Positions 37,958 to 48,011 of a stretch of 64,000 nt of DNA are shown here, in pieces; position 1 is the stretch's first letter, and the number at the start of each line of letters is the position of its first letter. The notes beneath the pieces were generated by a model, which saw only the letters and a program-made list of their open reading frames with translations, was not told the origin of the DNA and searched no databases. Source of the DNA: Caldilineae bacterium. Lineage in GTDB: Bacteria > Chloroflexota > Anaerolineae > Epilineales > Epilineaceae. Both the position numbers and the translations under genes were made by a program. The DNA is taken from assembly GCA_020634625.1 (NCBI GenBank), contig JACKBJ010000011.1:48674-112673 (forward strand), written 5' to 3'.

Positions 37958-40301
37958 GCACGCCCCGGCCGAGCCGGGGCAGCCAGATCGGCCAGTCGCG
38001 CCGGCGGCAGTCGTTGGCCCGGCCCGGCGTCGGCCGATCGCAGACCCGCCAATCGACCGCGCCGTCCAGGCTGCGGCCCCAGCTGCGGTCCTCCGACTGC
38101 GGGCCGAAGTCGACGCGGTCGACGATGGCCTCGCGGCTGGCCAGCACCAGGCGCTCGCCCGATCGGGACAGGCGGAAGGGGGCGTGGTCCGGCCCCTCCT
38201 CGGGCGCATTGTCGCACCAGATCAGGAGGCGCTCGCCGGGCGCCAGACGGCGGTCCGGCAAGGCCATCGCCCAGGGCAGGTCGACCCGATCCGACAGGAA
38301 GTAGGCCCCCAGGTCGATCGGCTCCGAGCCACGGTTGTAGAGCTCGACCCAGTCCTCGAAATCGCCGCCGGCGTCGGCCCCGTTCGAGCCGTTGGCCGCC
38401 AGCAGCTCGTTGATCACCAGCGGCCCGCCGAGCCGCTCGGGCAGGCGCAGGCCGGCCACCCGGAAGCGGTAGGGCCGCGTCAGGTTGGCCTCCGGGAAGA
38501 AGACCACCCGACCCTCGGCCGTCGCGGCGCGCAGCGCGTAGCCCAGCTCGCTGCCGGGGAGCTGCGGCGGGATCTCGGCGCGCCAGACCCCGTCCGCCGA
38601 GGCCTGCATCGGCAGGCGCCGCTCCGGACCGCCGGCCAGGCGATAGCGCAGCTCGACCGTGACCGGTGCATCCAGGCCCTCGAAGCGGGCCGCGACCTGC
38701 ACCGGCTCGCCCTGCTTCGGCTCGGCCGGGTCGATGCCCTGGCCGGCCAGCCGCAGGTCCGGCGTCACCAGGTCGGGCTGCAGCGCCGGGTCGGACAGGA
38801 AGGCCTGGCGCGCCTCGGCGCTGTCGAGCAGGCCGGGGATCACCGTGTGCACCACCCGATCGCCGAAGCGCTGCTCCTCGACCACCTCCGAGCGCAGGTT
38901 CCGCTCGAACTGCTCGAAGGGGTAGAGGCCGTCGCGCTCCTCGCGAACGGCCTCGCGCAGCCGATCCTGGCCGGCCGTCGCCAGCCCCGCCAGCGCGCCC
39001 GAGGCGAGCAGCCGATCGCGCAGGGTGCGCAGGTGGGCCAGGTAGTCGGCGCGGTAGGCCGGCACGCCCAGCAGCCGGCGGGTCAGGGGGCGGTCGCCCC
39101 GCTCGGCCTGGTCCAGCGGCTCGCTCCGCGGCGCCGGCGGCGGCTCGCGCGCGATCAGGCCGCCGAACCAGCCCTGGAAGGTGCCGAAGGACAGGTTCCA
39201 GTCCCAGTTGAGCAGGGCGAAGCGGCCCTCGCGAGCGCCGCGGTACAGGTAGTAGTTGTGGCCGGCGTAGTAGCTGTCGTAGTTCATCAGCGCGTTGTTG
39301 GCCGCCAGGTACCAGAGCGCCGCGTCGACGTCCAGCAGCTCGCGGATGGCCGGCTCGAAGTCGGCGTCGGCGATCCCTCCCTGGCGCGGCGAGGCGTCCA
39401 GGGCGCGGGTGAGGTCTTGCAGGCGGCCGAAGGCGGCCGCCTCGTCGGTGGCCGCCCGCTTGAGCTCGTAGCCGCGCCGATAGGCGTCCAGGGTCGCGAA
39501 GTGCTCGAGCGTCGAGGACTCCAGCTGCGTGTCGACCGGGTTGTCGGCCTTGAAGAGCAGGCCGCCGGCGTCGGGGAACCAGGTCTCGAGGAAGCTGCGC
39601 TCGATCTGTTCGACCATCAGGTAGGCGCCCAGGTAGCGGTCGTTGACCCAGACCCGGGCGAAGGCGGCCTGCGGCATCGGCATGAAGTCGGCCAGCAGCG
39701 CATAGGCGCTGAACTCGCGCAGGGCCGAGGGGTCGCCCCAGCCGTTGTTGAGGTTGACCACGTCGTAGCCCAGCAGCCGTTGACCCGGCACGAAGGCATC
39801 GATGCTCAGGTTGAAGGGCTTCTTCGGCCCGTCGACGTCGAGCGAGGTGTTGCCCTTGTAGCGCACGCCGACCCGCTCGAGCACCCGGCCGTCGACCTCG
39901 AGGCGCGCCGGAGCGTCCACCTCGCCCTGCCGGTGGTTGCGCGCCAGCAGCGACTGCCAGTCGGGGGTCTCGAAGGTGATGCGGAGCTCGCGCACGCGCG
40001 CCGGGTCGAAGAGGCGCTCGGCCTGGTCCACCACCGCGTTCGCGTCGGGCGGGGCCGCCTGCGCCACGGCGGAATAGCCGTCCGGCGCCGCCGCCGGCGC
40101 CGCCGCCGGTGTCTTCGACGGCGCATCTCGCGGGGTATTCGGCGGCTGCGCCGCCAGCACCCCCGTCAGGCTCGTCGCCAGCACCAGCGTCCCGACCGCC
40201 GCCACCCGGACCGTCGTCCGACCGAGCGCCGCCAGCCCGACCGCCGTCCAAGCGCCCGCCGCCACCCCGACCCGACCGACCCCGGCCCGAGCCCGTCTCA
40301 A
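37917..40301 (-). CDS. CotH-kinase-family protein with lamin-tail domain
   Basis: Exported protein of 794 aa. A signal segment (VAAVGTLVLATSLTGVLAAQ) and a Pro/Ala linker lead to a CotH domain (about 95-480) with RYKGNTSLDVDGPKKPFNLS, GWGDPSALREFSAYAL, VWVNDRYLGAYLMVEQI and LLNWDWNLSFGTF, the last holding the metal-binding Asp of CotH-type protein kinases. A short Ig-like region and a lamin-tail domain follow (VINELLAANG, DFEDWVELYNRGSEPIDL, about 628-740). It ends with WPIWLPRLGRG, a variant of the YLP motif. The start is a TTG at 40301 with GAAGGG upstream; a 33-codon ORF ends on it as TTGA. Function on the surface is unknown. Confidence 0.82.
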   Translation of the reverse strand: MRRARAGVGRVGVAAGAWTAVGLAALGRTTVRVAAVGTLVLATSLTGVLAAQPPNTPRDAPSKTPAAAPAAAPDGYSAVAQAAPPDANAVVDQAERLFDPARVRELRITFETPDWQSLLARNHRQGEVDAPARLEVDGRVLERVGVRYKGNTSLDVDGPKKPFNLSIDAFVPGQRLLGYDVVNLNNGWGDPSALREFSAYALLADFMPMPQAAFARVWVNDRYLGAYLMVEQIERSFLETWFPDAGGLLFKADNPVDTQLESSTLEHFATLDAYRRGYELKRAATDEAAAFGRLQDLTRALDASPRQGGIADADFEPAIRELLDVDAALWYLAANNALMNYDSYYAGHNYYLYRGAREGRFALLNWDWNLSFGTFQGWFGGLIAREPPPAPRSEPLDQAERGDRPLTRRLLGVPAYRADYLAHLRTLRDRLLASGALAGLATAGQDRLREAVREERDGLYPFEQFERNLRSEVVEEQRFGDRVVHTVIPGLLDSAEARQAFLSDPALQPDLVTPDLRLAGQGIDPAEPKQGEPVQVAARFEGLDAPVTVELRYRLAGGPERRLPMQASADGVWRAEIPPQLPGSELGYALRAATAEGRVVFFPEANLTRPYRFRVAGLRLPERLGGPLVINELLAANGSNGADAGGDFEDWVELYNRGSEPIDLGAYFLSDRVDLPWAMALPDRRLAPGERLLIWCDNAPEEGPDHAPFRLSRSGERLVLASREAIVDRVDFGPQSEDRSWGRSLDGAVDWRVCDRPTPGRANDCRRRDWPIWLPRLGRGVLSSAAAPGPSRPG

Positions 40302-40399
40302 GCCGCGCCCTTCAGCCCTGCCCGCGCGACCTCGATGCGCAGCCGCGGGACCGGACGCCGGTCGGACCGATCGCCGTCGAAGCGTCTTTCGTCCGTCAT
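40298..40399 (-). CDS. Small ORF upstream of the CotH gene
   Basis: Frame of 33 codons (MTDERRFDGDRSDRR...) with a strong AGGAG 8 nt before its ATG at 40399. Its TGA overlaps the CotH TTG start. It is charged, has no recognisable domain, and may only serve to deliver ribosomes to the weak TTG start, or be the true start region of a frameshifted CotH gene. Confidence 0.35.
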   Translation of the reverse strand: MTDERRFDGDRSDRRPVPRLRIEVARAGLKGAA

Positions 40400-40520
40400 T
40401 CCCTGGCTCCTGTTCGGCTGCGTTGCGGGGCGGGCGTCCGCAGCGGACAGGCTAAGTCTAACGCAGCAGCGGCCAGGGTCCATCGCCTGGCCGGCATCGA
40501 TCCGGGTCCGTCGAAACCTG

Positions 40521-40554
40521 CGCACGGCGCCCCAGAGCTTCGGGGCGCCGTGTG
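40521..40554 (-). terminator. Hairpin downstream of propeller/vWA protein C gene
   Basis: A 13-bp stem (40521-40533 with 40542-40554, one G-T pair) and 8-nt loop, 58 bp past the protein C stop. The following minus-strand bases contain only a short TTT. The remaining part of the 310-bp gap 40302-40611 holds the small ORF and no other feature I can support. Confidence 0.5.
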
Positions 40555-40611
40555 CAGTTCAGCGTTGCGGTCGGCGGCCTTGCGGTCGGCCGCCGACCGG
40601 CGGCCGACGGA

Positions 40612-43600
40612 TCAGGGACAGCCGGGAATGCTGGCCGCGATGCGGGCGTAGATCTCGGTCAGCTCGGCCGCCTGGCCGGCGTAGTAGTAGTGCGAGGCGT
40701 CGCTGGCCACCGCGCTCAGCAGGGCCGCGTCGGCGTCGGCGCCCAGGCCGATGGCGAAGAGGTCGACGCCCCGGCCGCGGGCGGCCTCGCCGGCGGCGCG
40801 CGCCGTCTCGGGCGCCTCCACCTGCTGGCCGTCCGAGAGCAGCACGATGACCTTGCCGGCGTTCTCCCGCGCGCCCTCGGCCGTCAGCGCGTCGAGCGCC
40901 AGGTCCAGGCCGGCGTCGATGCGCGTGCCCGAGCGGGGGCTCAGGCTGCGGACGGCCGCGTCGAGCGCGCCGCGATCGTCGCTCAGGCCCTGGACCAGCC
41001 GGGCCTGGCTGGCGAAGTCGACCAGGGTGACCCGATCGGCGCCCAGGTTGACGCTGTCCAGGAAGGCCAGCAGGCTCTCGCGCGCCAGGTCCAGCTTGGT
41101 CGCGGCGCCCTCCGGGCCGGCCGGCTCGGCCATCGACGAGGAGACGTCGACCACCAGCGCGATGTCGAAGCGGCGCTTGATCGGGAAGCAGACGCCCCGC
41201 GAGAGCCAGGGCAGGTAGACCGCCTGCGGCGGCTCGGTGGGCTCGGACGTCTCGGTCGGCGCCGGCGTCGCGCTGGGCAGCGGCGTCGGGGTCTCGCGGA
41301 CCGGCGTCGGCGTCGGTGCGATCACCTCGAGCTCGGGGATCGGGAAGCTGACCCGCTGTGGGTTGCCCCAGCCGTCGGTCAGCGTGGCCTCGCTGCGCAG
41401 GCTGGTCGCCAGCCGGCCGGCCTGCGTCGGCCGCAGGCGCAGGCTCAGGCTCAGGCCGCCGAAGTCGACCCGGTCGACGTCCCAGACCAGCTCCGGCGCC
41501 GACCAGACGCCGCCGCCGCTGACGCTGGCCGGATCGAGGCCCAGCTCGGCCGGGATCTCGTCGACCAGGCGCAGGCCGCTGGCCAGGAGCTCGGGCTGCC
41601 GGTAGCGCACCATGCGGCGATGCGCGCCCTCGATGCCGAAGAAGGCGTCCTCGTCCGAGGAGGCCAGGTCCAACGCGCCGAAGCTGTTGATGGCGATGAC
41701 GGTCACGCCCGACTGGCGGATGGCCAGCGCGGCGTCCTCGGCCGGCGGGTAGCCCTGGCACTGGCCGGGGAAGAACTCGTTGTCCGGGTTGCAGTAGTCG
41801 ACCCGCAGCAGGACCATCACCCGGCGGCGCGTCGGATCGTCGAAGAGCTTGGCGGCCGCCTCCATGGCGTCGCGCAGGCGCGGCTTGATGTCCGGGTTGG
41901 GCGGCGTGAACCGGTTGATGTCGCGCAGGGCCTGCAGGTAGGCGTCGCGGTCATCGGTCAGCGGCAGCTCGGTGGTGACCGTGTTGTAGTGCGAGACGAT
42001 GCCCACCCGGTGCTTGCCGAAGTTGACCCGGGCCATCAGCTGGGTGGCCTCGTTGCGCAGGGCCACCGAGGGGTCGACGCCCTGCTCCAGCCGGCCGTAG
42101 TAGGGGATCACCAGCGCGATGTCGGCCGGCTCCTCGTTGATGCCGCAGCGGCCCGAGAGCGAAAGCGTCACGCCGGCGTCCTGGCCCAGCTGGATCGTCT
42201 GCGGATCGACCGCGGCCTGGCCCAGGAAGAGGCATTCGGCGTCGTTGGGAATGGGGATCGCGTCGACCTCGTCCGAGGGCTCGAAGACGCTGATCAGGCT
42301 CGACTGGCCGTCCGAGACGTAGACCTGGCCGCGCGCGTCGACCGCGATGTCGGTCAGCGTGGTCGGGTCGGAGAAGTCCAGCGGCCGGCCGTCGAGGCGG
42401 GCGGTGATCGAGCCGTCGTCGGCATAGCGCTCGATCGAGCCCGGCTCGCGCAGGATGAAGATGTTGCCCTCGGGCGAGCGCGGGCCGGCGGCGACCGCGC
42501 GGGCATCGAAGGCCACCGGCACGTCGACGATCGGCGTGCCGTCCCGCTCGAAGACCCGCACCCGGTCGGCCAGGTCGTCCAGGGCGTAGATCCGGCCCTC
42601 CGGGTCCACCGCCAGGTCGACGTAGGGGTTGACCTCGCCGTCGTCGGGCAGGTCGAAGGCCGGCTTGATCTCGCGCCCGTCGGGCGCGTAGCGCACCAGC
42701 ATGACCTCCTGCGAGCGCTGCTGCTCGATGCGCTCGCTGCGCACCACCAGCAGCTCGCCGCTGACCGGGCTGTAGACGATGGCCGGGATGTCGATCTCCT
42801 GGAAGCTCGAGATCAAGGGGTCGGTCCAGACCGCCTCCAGGGCGCGCTCGATGCCGGTCTGGGTGCGCTTCTCGACGGTCTTGAAGCGGCCGATGCCGCC
42901 CTCGACCTGGAACGCGCCGCCGGCGCGCTGGCCCTGGATGTAGTAGCCGTAGATCTCGCCCAGGGTCTCGGAGCCGGTGGCCTCGATGACGTTGGTGAAC
43001 CGGAAGTCGCTGCTGAAGTTGCCGGCCTGGCTGCTGCGCTCGGCCGTGGCCAGCTGCTTGCCCTGCAGGTCGAAGAAGCGCAGCTGCGAGGAGCTGTCCT
43101 GCACGAAGACGACGTCGTCGCTCGGCATCGCGATCGTGTTGGGCGCGAAGAGCAGCGGGTTGTCCGAGTTGGCGTTGGAGGCCGCCTCCCAGATCGTGTC
43201 GACGCTCTTGAGCAGCTCGTCGGCGTACTTGACGATGACCGGCGCCGTATCCAGCTCCTGGCGCTTCTCGCCGCACTTGCCGGCGTTGGGATCGCTGACG
43301 GCCAGGGCGTAGTAGTCGCTGCCCTTGAGCCGCGGCAGGCTGACCGTGTCCTTGCAGATCGTGCGCGAGTTGGCGCTGGCGGCGATGGCGAAGGTCACGT
43401 CGCGGCCGTCGAGCAGGCAGGCGCCGTTGGCCTCGCCGACGAAGACCTTGTCGCCGCCCATGGCGTTGACCCGGCTGCTGCTGCAGGTGAAGTCCTGGCT
43501 GGAGTACTTGGCGTTGCGCAGGTCGTAGACCTGGCGCAGGGCCCAGGGGGCCGGCGGGTTCTCGCCGGCCAGGTCCGCGTCGCCGGGCAGGTCGAAGAGC

Positions 43601-44304
43601 TGCACCCGCAGGCCGCGACGGTCGCCCACCGCCAGCACCCGACCGTCGGGCGAGACGTCGACGTCGTCGAAGTTGCTGAACTGGCCGTCCTCGGTGCCGC
43701 GCTCGCCGATGCGGAAGCGCTCCTGGCCGCTGCGCGCGTCGAAGACCCGCACCTGGCTCGCGTCGCGGTCGAGCACGTAGACCCGGCCATCGTTCGAGGC
43801 CGCGATGCTCTCGCCGTTGATGCCATCCCAGGCGTCCTGGAAGCGGCCGCCGGCGTCGTACATCACCACCCGCTCGACCGCGGTGTCGAGCACGTAGACC
43901 CGCTCGGCCGAGAAGGGCGGCGCCATGGGGTCGGGCCCGACGGCGATGGCGCCGACGCGGCCGAGCTGGGCCGGGAAGCCGCCGGCCACGCCGAAGGGCG
44001 TGGTGAAGCTGCCGGTGGGCAGCAGGACGTGCACCCCGCCGATGCCCGGATCGGCGATGAAGACCCGGCCGTCGCGCATGAAGTCGAGGTCTTCGGGGCT
44101 CTGGAACAGGCCCTCGGCGGCCTCGTCGCGTTGCGGCCACTGATCGACCATGCGGTAGGCGATCAGGTTGCTCTGCGCCGCGGCGGGCGCGGGGGCCGGC
44201 GCCAGCACCGGCGCCAGGAGCAGCGCGAGCAGGCCGGCCAGCAGCCAGGCCGGCCTGGGGGTCGAGGGGCGGCGCCGTGACGGCGTCGGATCGAGCAGGT
44301 GCAT
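40612..44304 (-). CDS. Secreted propeller/vWA protein C
   Basis: Exported protein of 1,230 aa related to A and B. A signal peptide (LLAGLLALLLAPVLAPAPAPAAAQ) precedes a long NHL-like propeller (about 40-700; AYRMVDQWPQ aligns with the A/B start). The C-x28-C module is kept, but the first vWA has PYYGR where A and B have D-x-S-x-S, so its metal site is lost. A Thr/Pro-rich linker and VYLPWLSR precede a second vWA with intact DVSSS (about 41133-41147). Adhesion or partner binding through vWA2 is likely. ATG 44304 is chosen because GGAGG lies 6 nt upstream; a longer start at 44331 lacks this. A very good promoter lies about 95 bp upstream. Confidence 0.87.
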   Translation of the reverse strand: MHLLDPTPSRRRPSTPRPAWLLAGLLALLLAPVLAPAPAPAAAQSNLIAYRMVDQWPQRDEAAEGLFQSPEDLDFMRDGRVFIADPGIGGVHVLLPTGSFTTPFGVAGGFPAQLGRVGAIAVGPDPMAPPFSAERVYVLDTAVERVVMYDAGGRFQDAWDGINGESIAASNDGRVYVLDRDASQVRVFDARSGQERFRIGERGTEDGQFSNFDDVDVSPDGRVLAVGDRRGLRVQLFDLPGDADLAGENPPAPWALRQVYDLRNAKYSSQDFTCSSSRVNAMGGDKVFVGEANGACLLDGRDVTFAIAASANSRTICKDTVSLPRLKGSDYYALAVSDPNAGKCGEKRQELDTAPVIVKYADELLKSVDTIWEAASNANSDNPLLFAPNTIAMPSDDVVFVQDSSSQLRFFDLQGKQLATAERSSQAGNFSSDFRFTNVIEATGSETLGEIYGYYIQGQRAGGAFQVEGGIGRFKTVEKRTQTGIERALEAVWTDPLISSFQEIDIPAIVYSPVSGELLVVRSERIEQQRSQEVMLVRYAPDGREIKPAFDLPDDGEVNPYVDLAVDPEGRIYALDDLADRVRVFERDGTPIVDVPVAFDARAVAAGPRSPEGNIFILREPGSIERYADDGSITARLDGRPLDFSDPTTLTDIAVDARGQVYVSDGQSSLISVFEPSDEVDAIPIPNDAECLFLGQAAVDPQTIQLGQDAGVTLSLSGRCGINEEPADIALVIPYYGRLEQGVDPSVALRNEATQLMARVNFGKHRVGIVSHYNTVTTELPLTDDRDAYLQALRDINRFTPPNPDIKPRLRDAMEAAAKLFDDPTRRRVMVLLRVDYCNPDNEFFPGQCQGYPPAEDAALAIRQSGVTVIAINSFGALDLASSDEDAFFGIEGAHRRMVRYRQPELLASGLRLVDEIPAELGLDPASVSGGGVWSAPELVWDVDRVDFGGLSLSLRLRPTQAGRLATSLRSEATLTDGWGNPQRVSFPIPELEVIAPTPTPVRETPTPLPSATPAPTETSEPTEPPQAVYLPWLSRGVCFPIKRRFDIALVVDVSSSMAEPAGPEGAATKLDLARESLLAFLDSVNLGADRVTLVDFASQARLVQGLSDDRGALDAAVRSLSPRSGTRIDAGLDLALDALTAEGARENAGKVIVLLSDGQQVEAPETARAAGEAARGRGVDLFAIGLGADADAALLSAVASDASHYYYAGQAAELTEIYARIAASIPGCP

Positions 44305-44397
44305 GAGGGTCCTCCACAGGGATCGGTTCAAGGTCGACGAAGACCGCCTCTACGACGCGGCGGGTCGGCGGTTGCAGGATTCCATACGCGGAGCACG

Positions 44398-44426
44398 AGT
44401 CTAGGCGGCGCGGCGAAACTTGTCAA
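44398..44426 (-). promoter_or_regulatory. Strong promoter of protein C gene
   Basis: Minus-strand TTGACA (44421-44426), 17-bp spacer, TAGACT (44398-44403), a near-consensus sigma70-type promoter in an A/T-richer patch; leader about 87 nt. Confidence 0.8.
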
Positions 44427-44512
44427 GCTTTTGTTCAGCTATATGGTGGCCCGGCGCGTCGAGATTATGTTGAGATCCGGGGCGTCACCCGTGCCGACCG
44501 GCCGCGATCTGC

Positions 44513-44541
44513 TTGTCCCGCCCCTCCCGGGCGAGTAAGCT
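44513..44541 (+). promoter_or_regulatory. Candidate ftsH promoter
   Basis: TTGTCC (44513-44518), 17-bp spacer, TAAGCT (44536-44541), 66 bp ahead of ftsH. Only moderate matches. The 302-bp divergent gap 44305-44606 holds this and the protein C promoter and nothing else I can support. Confidence 0.35.
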
Positions 44542-44606
44542 TAACCGCCCGCGCCATGGCGCCATTCGCACCGATCATCCAACCGCGCGGGCCAGACAGG
44601 TGAGCC

Positions 44607-46430
44607 ATGACCCGGGTCTTCAAGAACACCTTCATCTACCTTGCCATCGTCCTCTTCCTCTTCCTGGTGCTCATGCAGCTGGCCGGTCCCGGCGTGGCGC
44701 CGAGCCCCAAGCCCCTCTTCCCCGACGTGGTCGAGCTGGTCGAGAAGGGCCAGGTCGAGCGCATCGAGATCGACCAGGACCAGCAGACCCTGCGCATCAC
44801 GCTGCGCAGCGGCGAGAACCGCCAGGTGATCTCGTCCAAGGAGCGCAGCCAGGCGCTGCGGCCGATGCTGCTCGACTTCGGCGTGCCGGCGCAGGCCATC
44901 GACGCGGTCGCGATCGAGACCGCCGAGGCGCGGCTCTTCGACCGCTTCCTGGGCATCCTGATCCCCATCGCGCCGATCCTGCTCTTCGGCGCCCTGATCA
45001 TCTTCCTCTTCCGGCAGGCCCAGGGCGGCACCAACCAGGCCATGAGCTTCGGCCGCAGCCGCGCCCGCCTGCTGACCGGCGACACGCCGACGGTCACCTT
45101 CGGCGACGTGGCCGGGGTCGAGGAGGCCAAGCAGGAGCTGTCCGAGGTGGTCGAGTTCCTGAAGGAGCCGGAGAAGTTCATCGCGCTGGGCGCGCGCATC
45201 CCCAAGGGCGTCCTGATGGTCGGCCCGCCGGGCTGCGGCAAGACCCTGATGGCGCGGGCGGTGGCCGGCGAGGCGGGGGTGCCCTTCTTCAGCATCTCGG
45301 GCTCGGAGTTCGTGGAGATGTTCGTGGGCGTCGGCGCCAGCCGGGTGCGCGACCTCTTCGAGCAGGCCAAGAAGCACAGCCCCTGCATCATCTTCGTCGA
45401 CGAGATCGACGCGGTGGGCCGCCAGCGCGGCGCCGGGCTGGGCGGCAGCCACGACGAGCGCGAGCAGACGCTCAACCAGATCCTGGTCGAGATGGACGGC
45501 TTCGACACCGACACGAACGTGATCGTGGTGGCGGCCACCAACCGGCCCGACATCCTCGACCCGGCGCTGCTGCGGCCGGGCCGCTTCGACCGGCAGGTGG
45601 TCATCGACCGGCCCGACATGCGCGGCCGGCGCGCCATCCTGGGCATCCACGCCCGCGGCAAGCCGCTGGCCTCCGACGTCGACCTCGAGGTGGTGGCCCG
45701 CCAGACGCCGGGCTTCTCGGGCGCCGACCTGGAGAACCTGGTCAACGAGGCCGCCATCCTGGCCGCGCGGCGCGACAGCCGCGCCGTGTACATGAAGGAC
45801 GTCCAGGAGGCCATCGAGAAGGTCATCGCCGGGCCCGAGCGCCGCACGCGGCTCATCACCGAGAGCGAGCGCAAGATCATCGCCTACCACGAGGCCGGGC
45901 ATGCCCTGGTGATGAACGCGCTGGAGCACTGCGACCCGGTGCACAAGGTGACCATCGTCTCGCGCGGCATGGCCCTGGGCTACACGATGCACCTGCCGGA
46001 CGAGGACCGCACCATGGCGCTCAAGAGCAAGTTCGAGGACGACATCGCCGGCCTGCTCGGCGGACGGGTGGCCGAGGAGATCATCTTCGACGAGATCACC
46101 ACCGGCGCCTCCAACGACCTCGAGCGGGTGACCGCGATGGCGCGCAACATGGTCACGCGCTACGGCATGAGCGCGAAGCTCGGCCCGCTGACCTTCGGCC
46201 AGGCCGAGGAGATGGTCTTCCTCGGCCGCGAGATCGGCGAGCACGTCAACTACTCGGAGGACGTCGCCGAGGAGATCGACGGCGAGGTGCGCCGCATCGT
46301 CATGCAGGCCCACGAGCGGGCGACGCAAGCCCTGCGCGACAACCTCGACAAGCTGCACGCGGTGGCGCGGCGCCTGATCGAGATCGAGACCATCGACCGG
46401 ACCGAGTTCGAAGCCCTCGTGGCCGGCTGA
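44607..46430 (+). CDS. ftsH: ATP-dependent zinc metalloprotease FtsH
   Basis: Membrane AAA+ protease, 607 aa. Transmembrane segments at about 9-27 and 114-136 flank a small extracytoplasmic domain. The AAA module has Walker A GPPGCGKT (206-213; most homologues have Thr where this has Cys), Walker B IIFVDEIDAVG and the second region of homology ATNRPDILDPALLRPGRFDR. The zinc site HEAGH is at 428-432. It degrades misassembled membrane proteins and short-lived regulators. The ATG follows AGGTGAGCC. The C-terminus stops shortly after the protease domain. Confidence 0.96.
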   Translation: MTRVFKNTFIYLAIVLFLFLVLMQLAGPGVAPSPKPLFPDVVELVEKGQVERIEIDQDQQTLRITLRSGENRQVISSKERSQALRPMLLDFGVPAQAIDAVAIETAEARLFDRFLGILIPIAPILLFGALIIFLFRQAQGGTNQAMSFGRSRARLLTGDTPTVTFGDVAGVEEAKQELSEVVEFLKEPEKFIALGARIPKGVLMVGPPGCGKTLMARAVAGEAGVPFFSISGSEFVEMFVGVGASRVRDLFEQAKKHSPCIIFVDEIDAVGRQRGAGLGGSHDEREQTLNQILVEMDGFDTDTNVIVVAATNRPDILDPALLRPGRFDRQVVIDRPDMRGRRAILGIHARGKPLASDVDLEVVARQTPGFSGADLENLVNEAAILAARRDSRAVYMKDVQEAIEKVIAGPERRTRLITESERKIIAYHEAGHALVMNALEHCDPVHKVTIVSRGMALGYTMHLPDEDRTMALKSKFEDDIAGLLGGRVAEEIIFDEITTGASNDLERVTAMARNMVTRYGMSAKLGPLTFGQAEEMVFLGREIGEHVNYSEDVAEEIDGEVRRIVMQAHERATQALRDNLDKLHAVARRLIEIETIDRTEFEALVAG

Positions 46431-46479
46431 GCCCGGCGATCGACTCGGCCGGCGCGTCGACCGGGTCGAACGCTCCCCG

Positions 46480-46511
46480 AACCGCCCCGCGGCCACCCGC
46501 CAGGGGCGGTT
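46480..46511. terminator. Hairpin between ftsH and pntAA
   Basis: AACCGCCCC (46480-46488) pairs with GGGGCGGTT (46503-46511), a 9-bp stem with a 14-nt loop and no T-run. Confidence 0.35.
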
Positions 46512-46579
46512 GCCATGCCCGGGGCGCCGGGCACCGGATCCCCGATCCGCCGCCGCCCCCCTCTCAAGCGAGGCCCATC

Positions 46580-47710
<1,131 letters not shown>

Positions 47711-47713
47711 CCC

Positions 47714-48010
47714 ATGGGCGCGGATCTGGGCTTGACCCTGTTCATCTTCGTGCTGTCGATCTTCCTGGGCGTCGAGCTGATCGCCAAGGTGCCTTCGCAG
47801 CTGCACACCCCGCTGATGTCCGGCTCCAACGCCATCTCGGGCATCACCATCGTCGGCGCGCTGCTGGTGCTGCACCAGACCGCCGGCGGCGGCGCCCTGG
47901 CCACGGTTCTGGGCACCCTGGCGGTGATCACCGCCGCCATCAACGTGGTCGGCGGCTACCTGGTCACCGACCGCATGCTCGGCATGTTCAAGAAGAAGGG
48001 GGGCAAGTAA
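47714..48010 (+). CDS. pntAB: NAD(P) transhydrogenase subunit alpha part 2
   Basis: Membrane subunit of 98 aa with three hydrophobic helices (TLFIFVLSIFLGVELIAKV, SGITIVGALLVLHQ, VLGTLAVITAAINVVGGYLV) and a basic end FKKKGGK. Together with PntB it forms the proton channel of domain II. Starts 3 bp after pntAA and ends 1 bp before pntB, so the three are a single operon. Confidence 0.94.
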   Translation: MGADLGLTLFIFVLSIFLGVELIAKVPSQLHTPLMSGSNAISGITIVGALLVLHQTAGGGALATVLGTLAVITAAINVVGGYLVTDRMLGMFKKKGGK

Positions 48011-48011
48011 C

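Noticed and set aside
44420..44445. TTGTCA/TATATG as a plus-strand ftsH promoter
   Set aside because: The spacer is only 14 bp, too short for a sigma70-type promoter; the bases are better explained by the opposing protein C promoter.
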